Shown here: piece by piece, positions 32,575 through 40,276 of the stretch
Numbering within the stretch: the first letter of the stretch is position 1
Layout of the letters: every line of letters begins with the position of its first letter
From: Bacteroidota bacterium
GTDB taxonomy: Bacteria > Bacteroidota > Bacteroidia > 2-12-FULL-35-15
Direction: 5' to 3'
DNA length: 64,000 nt
Assembly (NCBI GenBank): GCA_016722565.1
Contig: JADKIU010000007.1
Coordinates: 186,001-250,000, forward strand
Notes under the pieces: generated by a model
What the model was told of the DNA's origin: nothing
What the model saw: the letters and a program-made list of their open reading frames with translations, nothing else
Databases searched by the model: none
Translations under genes and position numbers: made by a program

Positions 32575-32960
32575 TGAAAGAAATAATAACCATTGAGGAT
32601 ATAAAATTATTGGTCGATGCGTTTTACACAAAAGTAAGAACTGACAGTTTATTGGCTCCAATTTTTAATGATAAAATTCAAGATAGATGGCCAATTCATT
32701 TAGAAAAAATGTATCGTTTTTGGCAGACCGTTTTATTAAATCAACATACCTATAACGGCAGTCCATTTGTTCCTCATGCTAAACTTCCTGTAGACCAACA
32801 TCATTTCGATAGATGGCTATTATTGTTTTACCAAACAATAGATGAAAATTTTAGTGGGGAAAAAGCAACAGAAGCCAAGTGGCGAGCCGAAAAAATGGCC
32901 GAAATGTTTTATCATAAAATTGAATACTATAAAAGCAATCCAGATAAATTAATCTTATGA
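32574..32960 (+). CDS. Group III truncated haemoglobin
   Basis: 128 residues. The ATG at 32574 is chosen because it overlaps the preceding stop (TAATG) and matches family starts. Group III features are IKLLVDAFYTKVRTDSLLAPIF, RWPIHLEKMYRFWQTVL, the GSPFVPHAKLP loop and proximal histidine in QHHFDRWL. Such globins bind O2 and NO and often accompany nitrosative-stress or low-oxygen genes. It is co-transcribed with the oxidase operon and overlaps the next gene by four bases. Confidence 0.9.
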   Translation: MKEIITIEDIKLLVDAFYTKVRTDSLLAPIFNDKIQDRWPIHLEKMYRFWQTVLLNQHTYNGSPFVPHAKLPVDQHHFDRWLLLFYQTIDENFSGEKATEAKWRAEKMAEMFYHKIEYYKSNPDKLIL

Positions 32961-33391
32961 CAGCAGCTACAAAAGATCCATTAGCATTTGCCGTAATTTA
33001 TTTATGGATAGGTTTTGTCTGTGCAATCAGTTTTATGGAAGCATGGTTAAAATTTAGAGCGCCCGGTGTAAATCTACAAATTGGATTAGGTATCGGAAGA
33101 TTAATTTTTAATGCCTTAAACAAAGTAGAATGGGTTTTTGCAATCGCATTAATGATTAGCTTATTTAATTCAAAAGATACTATATATGCACCTTCTAATT
33201 TATTCTTTTACCTCCCACTAGTATTGCTAATTATACAAACAACTTGGTTGTTGCCAACCTTAGATACAAGGGCTCAAATGCATATAGATGGCAAGGTAGT
33301 ACCCGCTTCAAACCTTCATTTATATTACGTTGGAATTGAAATTATAAAAACAATTTTCCTTTTTATTTACAGTATTAAATTTTTAAAATAA
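32957..33391 (+). CDS. Four-helix membrane protein of unknown function
   Basis: 144 residues with four predicted membrane helices (~13-30, 55-72, 82-102, 122-140). Conserved-looking polar residues are near the helix ends (AISFMEAWLKF, ALNKVEWVF). The start overlaps the globin stop (ATGA). It may be an accessory of the respiratory operon. No family is recognised. Confidence 0.65.
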   Translation: MTAATKDPLAFAVIYLWIGFVCAISFMEAWLKFRAPGVNLQIGLGIGRLIFNALNKVEWVFAIALMISLFNSKDTIYAPSNLFFYLPLVLLIIQTTWLLPTLDTRAQMHIDGKVVPASNLHLYYVGIEIIKTIFLFIYSIKFLK

Positions 33392-33397
33392 TCAAAT

Positions 33398-34312
33398 ATG
33401 GAACAAACAATCATTCATCAAATTGAAGAAAAATATAAGAATTTGGGCGAAAATCCTGAAACATACTTAAAAGGCTTACTACAAGCAAAACCAATTAACT
33501 ATTGGGATTACGTTGAAGTTGATACGCTATTATCATTACAAAAACCACGTACAAATTTTAAAGATGAAGAAATCTTCATTATGTATCATCAAGTTACAGA
33601 ATTGTTTTTAAAATTAATGATTCATGAAATTAAACAAATTGTTTATAGTGATTCAATTACAGAAACATTCTTAATTACAAAAATGAGTCGGCTTAATCGT
33701 TATACCACGATGTTAATCAATTCGTTTGACGTTATGAAAGATGGCATGGATTACGATGACTATAATACATTCAGAACAACCTTAGCGCCAGCAAGTGGTT
33801 TTCAAAGTGCTCAATTCAGATTAATAGAAATTTATTGTACTCGTATTAAAAATTTAATTAATCAAGAAGGTAAAAAACACATCTCAGATCAACCATCAAT
33901 CGAAGAATATTTTGAACATATTTATTGGAAAGATGCTGGATTAAACCGGAAAACTGGAGAGAAAACACTGACTCTAAGACAATTTGAAGAAAAATATCTT
34001 GACCGTTTTATATCTCTAGCTAAAAAAGTAAAGGGAAAAACAATCGAAGAACAAATATTAAAAATTGAAAACCCATCTAATGAACTCACACAAATTTTGC
34101 GAGAGTTTGATTGTTTGTATAATATTAAATGGCCACAAGTTCATCTTAACACAGCTAAACAGTATTTAGACAAAAAAGGCGAAAATCAGGCAGCAACAGG
34201 TGGTTCTGAATGGAAAAAATATTTACACCCACAGTTTCAACAACGAAAATTTTTCCCTGAGTTGTGGACAGAACACGAGATATCAGAATGGGGAAAATCT
34301 ACTAATATTTAA
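33398..34312 (+). CDS. kynA: Tryptophan 2,3-dioxygenase superfamily protein
   Basis: 304 residues. Tetrameric cytosolic heme enzymes of this family open the tryptophan indole ring with O2. Signature blocks are present: YWDYVEVDTLLSLQ (~36), FIMYHQVTELFLKLMIHEI (~62), FRTTLAPASGFQSAQFR (~125) and the C-terminal heme-ligand region WPQVHLNTAKQYL with ATGGSEWKKYL (~247-275). No other kynurenine gene is nearby. Lying six bases after the operon's membrane gene, it may have a role in heme, NO or oxygen chemistry rather than simple catabolism. That is speculation. Confidence 0.88.
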   Translation: MEQTIIHQIEEKYKNLGENPETYLKGLLQAKPINYWDYVEVDTLLSLQKPRTNFKDEEIFIMYHQVTELFLKLMIHEIKQIVYSDSITETFLITKMSRLNRYTTMLINSFDVMKDGMDYDDYNTFRTTLAPASGFQSAQFRLIEIYCTRIKNLINQEGKKHISDQPSIEEYFEHIYWKDAGLNRKTGEKTLTLRQFEEKYLDRFISLAKKVKGKTIEEQILKIENPSNELTQILREFDCLYNIKWPQVHLNTAKQYLDKKGENQAATGGSEWKKYLHPQFQQRKFFPELWTEHEISEWGKSTNI

Positions 34313-34317
34313 ATGAA

Positions 34318-34605
34318 ATGAATAAACCAGAAGTAACATTACTCAAAAAAGGGGTCGTATTTAAAATATTACAAGTAACAGGTGAAAAAGATATGCAGAT
34401 GCCTAAACATATCAGTACCAAAGAAGCAGTTATTGTTATTGAAGAAGGTAATGCAATCATTGAAATAGCCTCCAAAGAGCGTTTATTAAAAAAGGGTGAT
34501 TCAATGATAATTCCAGCTACCGTTCCACATTCATTATTAGTAATGACTAGTCTTAAAGCAATTGTAATGATGCCAGTTGAATCAGAAATAGAATTTATAA
34601 ACTAA
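34318..34605 (+). CDS. Cupin domain protein
   Basis: 95 residues, a single small beta-barrel: HISTKEAVIVIEEGNAIIEI, then LKKGDSMIIPATVPHSLL. Only two histidines lie near the usual metal site, so metal binding is uncertain. One of three small cupins in the island (also 35786 and 38614). It lies six bases after the dioxygenase gene and is probably in the same operon. Confidence 0.8.
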   Translation: MNKPEVTLLKKGVVFKILQVTGEKDMQMPKHISTKEAVIVIEEGNAIIEIASKERLLKKGDSMIIPATVPHSLLVMTSLKAIVMMPVESEIEFIN

Positions 34606-34616
34606 AAATTAATAAC

Positions 34617-35348
34617 ATGAATACCACTAAAGAAAAAACAATTGGTGAAATGGTAGCAGACGATTACCGCACCGCAGGAGTGTTCCAATCATTCGGAATC
34701 GATTTTTGTTGTAAGGGCAATCAAACGATAGATGAAGTTTGTGAAAGCAAAAGTATTAGTAAAAGCTTATTGTACAATGATCTCGAAAAAGTAAAGATAA
34801 GTGAAGATAATCCAGCAACAGATTACAAGTTTTGGCCATTGGATTTATTAGCTGATTATATTGAGAAAAAGCATCACAGGTACGTTGAAGATAAAACACC
34901 TGTCTTAAAACAATACCTTGATAAAATATGTACAGTGCATGGTAAGAACCATCCAGAATTATTTGAAATAAAAGATTTGTTTAATCAATCTGCGAGCGAA
35001 CTCGCTGCTCACATGAAAAAAGAAGAGTTGATTTTATTTCCGTTTGTAAGAAAAATGGCAATTGCAAAACAAGAAAATCAGCCCTCTCCTCAGCCTCCTT
35101 TTGGAACAGTTCAAAGTCCCATAAAAACAATGATGCACGAGCATGATACCGAAGGCGAAATATTTAGAAGAATCGAAAAATTAACTGATAATTATACACC
35201 GCCACTTGATGCTTGCAATACATATAAAGTAACATTTGCTTTGCTTAAAGAATTTGAAACTGATTTACATCTTCACATTCATTTAGAAAACAACATCTTG
35301 TTTCCAAAATCAATCGAGATGGAAAAGGAAGTTAAAAAAGAATACTAA
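34617..35348 (+). CDS. ric: Iron-sulfur cluster repair di-iron protein (RIC/ScdA/YtfE)
   Basis: 243 residues. The N-terminal ScdA domain has the CC pair in FGIDFCCKGNQT (~32). The hemerythrin-like domain from ~75 carries the di-iron ligands: KKHHRYVED, VHGKNH, AAHMKKEELILFPF, MMHEHDTEGE and HLHIHLENNILFPK. RIC proteins repair Fe-S clusters damaged by NO or peroxide. This is the strongest single pointer to nitrosative stress in the operon. A hairpin terminator follows. Confidence 0.95.
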   Translation: MNTTKEKTIGEMVADDYRTAGVFQSFGIDFCCKGNQTIDEVCESKSISKSLLYNDLEKVKISEDNPATDYKFWPLDLLADYIEKKHHRYVEDKTPVLKQYLDKICTVHGKNHPELFEIKDLFNQSASELAAHMKKEELILFPFVRKMAIAKQENQPSPQPPFGTVQSPIKTMMHEHDTEGEIFRRIEKLTDNYTPPLDACNTYKVTFALLKEFETDLHLHIHLENNILFPKSIEMEKEVKKEY

Positions 35349-35370
35349 AATATATTTAAGCAAAAATTTC

Positions 35371-35411
35371 AATAGGGAAATGTCTTAAAATAGATGTTTC
35401 CCTATTTTATA
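35371..35411 (+). terminator. Terminator after the oxidase-RIC operon
   Basis: AATAGGGAAA / TTTCCCTATT, a perfect 10-bp stem around 16 bases, followed by TTATATTTT. Confidence 0.7.
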
Positions 35412-35462
35412 TTTTAATGCTAATGTCTAAAATCAAATAATTCATTGTTTTTAATTGCCCCC

Positions 35463-35783
35463 GTGAGTCAAATAAAAGATATAAAAATAATTTTAATTAA
35501 AGGGGGTCAAAAAATCCAATTTTTAACTTACACTAATGAGTATAGAAGCCTGATGGAGCTTTTATCGGATAAATTGTATCTAGAGAATTTTGGCGAATGT
35601 AAAGGCATGGGACGTTGTTGTACTTGTCTGATTAAAATAAATTCTAAATTCCATAAAGTAAACGATTTTGAAGGAAATGAATTAGCTACTCTTAAAAAAC
35701 ACAATTTTAATAATTTAAATGATAGGCTTTCTTGCCAGATAATAATTGACCAAAATTTAGAATTAATAGAAATAGAATTATAA
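35463..35783 (+). CDS. [2Fe-2S] ferredoxin, adrenodoxin/ISC-like
   Basis: 106 residues from a GTG at 35463. A TTG at 35445 would add six residues, but the GTG gives a more natural start (SQIKDIKIILIKGG). The cluster ligands are C-x5-C-x2-C in ECKGMGRCCTC with an extra Cys, and a fourth in LSCQI near residue 94. It is a cytosolic electron carrier. Lying after the RIC gene and before a cupin and hemerythrin, it may supply electrons for repair or detoxification. Confidence 0.8.
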   Translation: MSQIKDIKIILIKGGQKIQFLTYTNEYRSLMELLSDKLYLENFGECKGMGRCCTCLIKINSKFHKVNDFEGNELATLKKHNFNNLNDRLSCQIIIDQNLELIEIEL

Positions 35784-35785
35784 TC

Positions 35786-36124
35786 ATGAAAAATAAACTT
35801 AAAAATTACAAAGTTGATGTAACTGATTTAGATTGGAAAACAGGTCACGTAAAGGGGTTTTTAGGAAAGGAATTCATTCAGTTATCAAATGGCGGAGTTA
35901 AGTTAATTAAAATTGATCCTATGTCAGTTTATCCTGAACATTTACATCCAGATAAAACAGAATATGCCTATGTAGTTTCAGGAAACCCTGAATTTTCTAT
36001 TGATAATGAGTATTTTATTGACAAGTCAGGTGATTTTTTTATTTTTCCGTGCAATGTTAAACATTCAATAAAAAGCAATACAGTCGTTGAATGCCTTGTT
36101 TTAATAGGCTCTATTAATAATTAA
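35786..36124 (+). CDS. Cupin domain protein
   Basis: 112 residues. The single cupin barrel has a fuller metal site: YPEHLHPDKTEYAYVVSG near residue 50 (two His, one Glu) and FIFPCNVKHSIKS near 85 (third His). It starts two bases after the ferredoxin stop. Function is unknown. Small cupins of this kind serve as sensors or dioxygenases. Confidence 0.8.
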   Translation: MKNKLKNYKVDVTDLDWKTGHVKGFLGKEFIQLSNGGVKLIKIDPMSVYPEHLHPDKTEYAYVVSGNPEFSIDNEYFIDKSGDFFIFPCNVKHSIKSNTVVECLVLIGSINN

Positions 36125-36135
36125 AACTAGTGATA

Positions 36136-36606
36136 ATGAAAACAGTACCAATTAAAAGAAGCATTGCTTTACAACCCTTAAGTCGTGAACATCATCATGG
36201 CTTACTGCTATGTTGGAAAATAAGAACAGGGCTAAAGAAAGGTATTGATATCGATAGGATAAAAAAATATTCAGATTGGTTTTTCAAGAATAGTTTGTTA
36301 ACCCATTTTAATATAGAAGAAGAGTTCGTTTTTCCACTATTGGGCAATGAACATGAGTTGGTCAAAAAGGCACTAACAGACCATCGAAGATTAAAACGGC
36401 TCTTTGAAGACACAACGGATATTGAAAAATCTCTAAGTCTGCTTGAAGAGGAACTTGAGAAACATATTCGTTTCGAAGAAAGAGTATTGTTTCCTGCAAT
36501 AGAAACAATCGCAAATGAAAAAGAACTACAGCTCATTATGGAAATTCATTCTGAAGACAGTACTTATGAAGATTGGGGAGATGAATTTTGGAAAATAATT
36601 CGTTAA
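36136..36606 (+). CDS. Hemerythrin-like domain protein
   Basis: 156 residues from ATG 36136 (a GTG at 36130 adds two). Four-helix bundle with di-iron-type ligands: SREHHHGLLLCWKI (~12), HFNIEEEFVFPLL (~55), DHRRLKRLF (~80) and KHIRFEERVLFPAIE (~108). Bacterial relatives bind O2 or NO or store iron. It complements the RIC protein and globin of the neighbouring operon. Confidence 0.88.
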   Translation: MKTVPIKRSIALQPLSREHHHGLLLCWKIRTGLKKGIDIDRIKKYSDWFFKNSLLTHFNIEEEFVFPLLGNEHELVKKALTDHRRLKRLFEDTTDIEKSLSLLEEELEKHIRFEERVLFPAIETIANEKELQLIMEIHSEDSTYEDWGDEFWKIIR

Positions 36607-36653
36607 CTAGGTGTTAATGTGATTTAAATCATTCAAAATAGTTGTTAAAATAA

Positions 36654-36684
36654 TTGTGGGGGAAAGAAATGTTTAATACTTTTG
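36654..36684 (+). promoter_or_regulatory. Promoter upstream of the TetR operon
   Basis: -33 TTG (36654-36656), 20 bases, then -7 TACTTTTG (36677-36684), a good Bacteroidota match. The operator at 36684-36703 starts at its last base. A TGATTTAAATCA sequence at ~36620 also resembles an FNR/CRP-type palindrome, but no such regulator is in the window. Confidence 0.6.
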
Positions 36685-36703
36685 TAAGTGAATACTAACT
36701 TAC
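36684..36703 (+). promoter_or_regulatory. Putative TetR operator, copy 1
   Basis: GTAAGT-GAATACTA-ACTTAC, an inverted repeat just downstream of the -7 element. The left part TAAGTGA-T--T-ACT recurs in reverse orientation at 38921-38939 at the start of the TolC gene. Confidence 0.5.
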
Positions 36704-36712
36704 ATTAAAATT

Positions 36713-37126
36713 ATGAAAGGAAAAAATAACATAGCTATCGGTTTTCTTGTAATGGGATTGTTTATGGCATATGGCTTTTTACTAATCTATTTAAGAGACT
36801 TTGCTCCCGGTAAGGACGAGTGGATTAACTCTTACTCAATAGGTAAACACTTTGAAACAAGATTAGCCCATGTACACGGTAATCTTTTCGCCTTCTTAAA
36901 TATTTTGATAGGTTACTTACTATTACATTTTAAAAATCAACTTAAAAACACAACGGTAATTTCTTGGCTTGGTTTAATTGGTCTGTTAATGCCAATAGGG
37001 ATTCTGTTAGAAGTGTATTTAGGTGCGCCTCCTGTATTTGTGCTTATTGGCGCAATTAGTATGACGGTGTCAGTAATTTGGTTAGGAATATCTTTTTATA
37101 AAATGAAACTTGAAAATGAAAAATAA
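36713..37126 (+). CDS. Four-helix membrane protein
   Basis: 137 residues with four membrane helices (~8-28, 58-77, 85-105, 108-128). The motif HFETRLAHVHGNLFAFLN precedes helix 2. Its two histidines could bind metal or heme. It is the first gene behind the TetR-type promoter and overlaps the regulator gene by 11 bases. Function is unknown. Confidence 0.65.
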   Translation: MKGKNNIAIGFLVMGLFMAYGFLLIYLRDFAPGKDEWINSYSIGKHFETRLAHVHGNLFAFLNILIGYLLLHFKNQLKNTTVISWLGLIGLLMPIGILLEVYLGAPPVFVLIGAISMTVSVIWLGISFYKMKLENEK

Positions 37127-37715
37127 TAAATTCTCTGAAAGACAAATAGAAATCATTGAAGCCGCTACCAAAAGAATTGATGAGCATGGCATTCAGGATT
37201 TAACGATTAAAACACTTGCTGCTGATTTAAATTTATCAGAAGCAGCATTATATCGCCATTTTAAAAGTAAAAACGAAATATTACTTGGCTTGTTAACATA
37301 CTTTATTGAGGAAATGAAAGGGAGGCTTGATGTAATACTTTCTAATAAAGATCGCAGTCCATCAGAACTTTTGAAAGCTCTGTTTGATTCGCAATTAAAA
37401 ACATTTGTACAAAAGCCTTCGGTAGTTAGTGTTATTTTTTCCGAAAGTATTTTTCAATTTAATAAAGAATTGTCATCTACGGTTTCATCCATGATGGAAT
37501 TGATGCAGAATCATATAGAAACCATTGTGAAAAAAGGTCAGGCAAATGGATCTTTTAGTAAAATAGTGGGCGTTTCAACAACAACAACAATTATAATGGG
37601 TGGGATGCGAATTACAGTTCTTAAATGGAAACTATCAGGTCATAAATCAGATTTGATAAAAGATGGAAATAAAGTATTAAATGGCATATTAAAAATGGTA
37701 GAAACTAATCATTAA
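37116..37715 (+). CDS. TetR family transcriptional regulator
   Basis: 199 residues from ATG 37116 (a TTG at 37110 is possible). The helix-turn-helix is at ~10-55 (LTIKTLAADLNLSEAALYRHFKSKNEILLG). The C-terminal ligand domain is variable. It overlaps the preceding membrane gene and precedes an RND efflux system, the common arrangement for an efflux repressor. The related palindromes at 36684 and 38921 are candidate binding sites. Confidence 0.9.
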   Translation: MKNNKFSERQIEIIEAATKRIDEHGIQDLTIKTLAADLNLSEAALYRHFKSKNEILLGLLTYFIEEMKGRLDVILSNKDRSPSELLKALFDSQLKTFVQKPSVVSVIFSESIFQFNKELSSTVSSMMELMQNHIETIVKKGQANGSFSKIVGVSTTTTIIMGGMRITVLKWKLSGHKSDLIKDGNKVLNGILKMVETNH

Positions 37716-37725
37716 CAAACAACTA

Positions 37726-38112
37726 ATGAAACCAATTATTTTAAAAGCAGCAGCAGTTATCATTACATTATTTGCATTAATTACTCTATTTATGAGTACG
37801 TCTGTAATATTTGATTTGTTCGGAATAAGAGCGAAGGAGGGTAATTATGTATTGTTTGTTGTAGTCTCCAATTTTATTGCAGGTTTCCTATATCTGTTTG
37901 CTGCATATGGATTATTTACAGAAAAAGCGTGGGCTACAAAATTACTTTTAATCACAACAACAATCCTTATTGTGAGTTTTGTTGGTTTGTTAATTCACGC
38001 AAATACAGGTGGAATTTACGAGCAAAAAACGATTAAAGCCATGCTTTCTCGTATTGCTATTACAGGCGCATTTGCAGGCATATCGTGGTTCTTTATAACA
38101 AAAAAAGATTAG
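37726..38112 (+). CDS. Four-helix membrane protein
   Basis: 128 residues with four predicted helices (~8-28, 43-65, 72-90, 105-123). No metal or catalytic motif is evident. It lies between the TetR gene and a lipoprotein gene with short gaps, so it is likely in the same operon. Not recognised. Confidence 0.65.
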   Translation: MKPIILKAAAVIITLFALITLFMSTSVIFDLFGIRAKEGNYVLFVVVSNFIAGFLYLFAAYGLFTEKAWATKLLLITTTILIVSFVGLLIHANTGGIYEQKTIKAMLSRIAITGAFAGISWFFITKKD

Positions 38113-38117
38113 CATAA

Positions 38118-38603
38118 ATGAAAAAATATTTGGCAATATTAATTGTGGTTCTTATGGGTATTACCTATGGCTGCAATAATCCTGTAAAGGATGAAAATAG
38201 TGAGATTTCGAATATTAAATCTATACCATCATCCAAGGAAAGCGAACACCAACATACAGAGAGCGACTCCATTGAATTAAACAACGGAGCTAAATGGACG
38301 GTTGTTCCTGAAATGATGGCGCATATTAGGAACATGGAATCAGACATTAATCGTTTTGTTGAAGCTAAACATACAGAACTAAAGGACTTCACACAACTTG
38401 GTGCAAGTTTGCAAAAAAACATTGATCTCTTAACTTCAAATTGCACTATGGAAGGAAAAGCCCATGATGAATTACATAAATGGTTGTTGCCTTATATTGA
38501 TATGGTAGACAAATTGAATAAATCAAAAAATAACGATGAGGCATTGCAAACCTTTGAGGAAATAAAAGCTTCTTATAAATTATTTAACATATACTTTGAA
38601 TAA
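38118..38603 (+). CDS. Putative lipoprotein
   Basis: 161 residues with lipobox ITYGC at ~15-19. A Ser/Glu/His-rich linker (SSKESEHQHTESDS) precedes a helical domain (~65-160: ELKDFTQLGASLQKNIDLL, DELHKWLLPYIDMVDKL). It is periplasm-facing. It has no known family, and its 3' end lies 10 bases before the following cupin start. It is part of the TetR-linked operon. Confidence 0.7.
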   Translation: MKKYLAILIVVLMGITYGCNNPVKDENSEISNIKSIPSSKESEHQHTESDSIELNNGAKWTVVPEMMAHIRNMESDINRFVEAKHTELKDFTQLGASLQKNIDLLTSNCTMEGKAHDELHKWLLPYIDMVDKLNKSKNNDEALQTFEEIKASYKLFNIYFE

Positions 38604-38613
38604 AAAAGAAATC

Positions 38614-38901
38614 ATGAACATAAAATCAATCCATACCGAAGAAAAGCCTGTCAGCGCAAAGAAATTATTTTCTACAACTGAAGGAAATGTAACTGCTTTA
38701 CAAATCAAAGCAAACGGCACATTAAAAGAACATATAACAACTGTTCCTGCATTACTTATTTGTATTAATGGCAATGTAGTTTTTAAAAATGAAAAAGGGG
38801 TAACAGAAAACCTTTTAAGTGGCGACATGGTTAACATTGAGCCAAACGTAAAACATTGGGTAGAAGGAATAGAAGACACTCAATTACTATTAATCAAATA
38901 A
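38614..38901 (+). CDS. Cupin domain protein
   Basis: 95 residues from ATG 38614 (a TTG at 38596 overlaps the previous gene). Small barrel: ALQIKANGTLKEHITTVPALLICINGNVVF, then LLSGDMVNIEPNVKHWVEG. Third small cupin of the island. It directly precedes the efflux genes. Confidence 0.75.
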   Translation: MNIKSIHTEEKPVSAKKLFSTTEGNVTALQIKANGTLKEHITTVPALLICINGNVVFKNEKGVTENLLSGDMVNIEPNVKHWVEGIEDTQLLLIK

Positions 38902-38917
38902 AAAAATTTGCCTAATT

Positions 38918-40252
38918 ATGTTAGTAAACACTCACTTATTAAAATTGAAATTATTAATGGTTCTCACCATTTTAATTTTCACAACCAATTCTGAGGCTCA
39001 AAATTGGTCACTAAAGCAATGTATTGATACAGCATTAGTGCATAATAAAACGTTGAAAATAGCACAAGGCGATATTGAGATTGCCAATGAGAGAAACAAG
39101 GAAGCAAAAGGTGGTTTAGTACCAAAATTGTATGGCAATGTTGACTATCGGTACTACACCGATCTTCCGTATCAGTTACTTCCTGCATCCGTTTTTGGTG
39201 GACCGGCAGGCGTTTACAAAGAGGCTCAATTTGGTGTTCCTCATAATTTAAATGCAAACCTAACTCTTGATGTGCCTTTATACAACCCTCAAGCTATTGG
39301 AGCAATTACGATTTCAAAAAGAGCAAAAGAATTAAATCAAATACAGTTTCAACAAACCGAGGAGCAAGTGGTATTTGATGTTTCTAATTTGTATTACAAT
39401 GCACAGTTAGTATCAAATCAGATTGTGTTTATCAAAAACGGATTAAGTAATAGCGAAAAACTACTTAGCAATATTCAATTGCTTTACTCACAACAAATGG
39501 CAAAGGGTACAGATGTAGATAAAATTAAACTTCAGCAAAGTCAGCTAAACACACAATTAAGTAAGGCGAATGCACAGTATCAACAAATTCTTAATTTGTT
39601 AAAACTTCAATTGGGCATAACACCAACCCGACCAATTACAATTGAAGAAACATTTAGCACATCGTCAGAAGTAGTAAAATATACAAGCAAACCAACCTCT
39701 GATATATTATTGTTTAATACGAAAGAACAGCTCTTAAAATCTGAATTAAAAACATTAAAACTTTCACATTTACCTTCTTTTTCACTTTATGGTACTTATG
39801 GAACTACCGGATTTGGAAACTACAGTGGTACAAATGATTTCTTTAAAACGTACCCGATTGGATTTGCCGGGGTAAAAATGTCTTGGATGATATTCTCCGG
39901 TACTACTTTAGAACACAAGGTTTTTCAAAAGAGAGAAGAGATAAAGCAAAATACAACTCGATTAGAATTATTAAATGATAAACAAAACGTTCAGATAGAA
40001 AATGCACAAATGCAATATGAAGTTGCAAATTCTAATCTATTAAATGCAAAATCACAATTGACATTAGCAGAAACAATTTATTCTAAAACACTTATTCAGC
40101 AAAAGGAGGGTGTTGCATCATTAACAGATGTTTTACTTTCAGATAATACCCAAAAGGAAGCACAACAAAATTATTTGTCGGCATTGGTAGATGTGATGAA
40201 GGCAGACTTAGAACTAAAAAAAGTATCAGGAAATATTTTAAAAACGAAATAA
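38918..40252 (+). CDS. TolC family outer membrane efflux protein
   Basis: 444 residues. The signal region ends TNSEAQ (~28). Two OEP repeats follow with the usual long helices (QCIDTALVHNKTLKIAQGDIEIANERNKEA at the start of the first). It forms the outer-membrane channel for the RND pump encoded next. A putative TetR operator overlaps the first codons (38921-38939). An alternative start at 38957 (MVLTIL...) would leave that site untranslated, but its signal peptide would be short. Confidence 0.88.
   Translation: MLVNTHLLKLKLLMVLTILIFTTNSEAQNWSLKQCIDTALVHNKTLKIAQGDIEIANERNKEAKGGLVPKLYGNVDYRYYTDLPYQLLPASVFGGPAGVYKEAQFGVPHNLNANLTLDVPLYNPQAIGAITISKRAKELNQIQFQQTEEQVVFDVSNLYYNAQLVSNQIVFIKNGLSNSEKLLSNIQLLYSQQMAKGTDVDKIKLQQSQLNTQLSKANAQYQQILNLLKLQLGITPTRPITIEETFSTSSEVVKYTSKPTSDILLFNTKEQLLKSELKTLKLSHLPSFSLYGTYGTTGFGNYSGTNDFFKTYPIGFAGVKMSWMIFSGTTLEHKVFQKREEIKQNTTRLELLNDKQNVQIENAQMQYEVANSNLLNAKSQLTLAETIYSKTLIQQKEGVASLTDVLLSDNTQKEAQQNYLSALVDVMKADLELKKVSGNILKTK
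38921..38939 (-). promoter_or_regulatory. Putative TetR operator, copy 2
   Basis: Read on the minus strand, ATAAGTGAGTGTTTACTAA matches copy 1 at 36684 at TAAGTGA-T--T-ACT. It overlaps the annotated start of the TolC gene. Confidence 0.4.
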
Positions 40253-40276
40253 ATTAATAATTAAAAATAACAGATA

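Noticed and set aside
36195..36536. Minus-strand 113-residue Ser-rich frame
   Set aside because: It is antisense to the hemerythrin-like gene. The Ser-rich composition comes from Glu codons read backwards.
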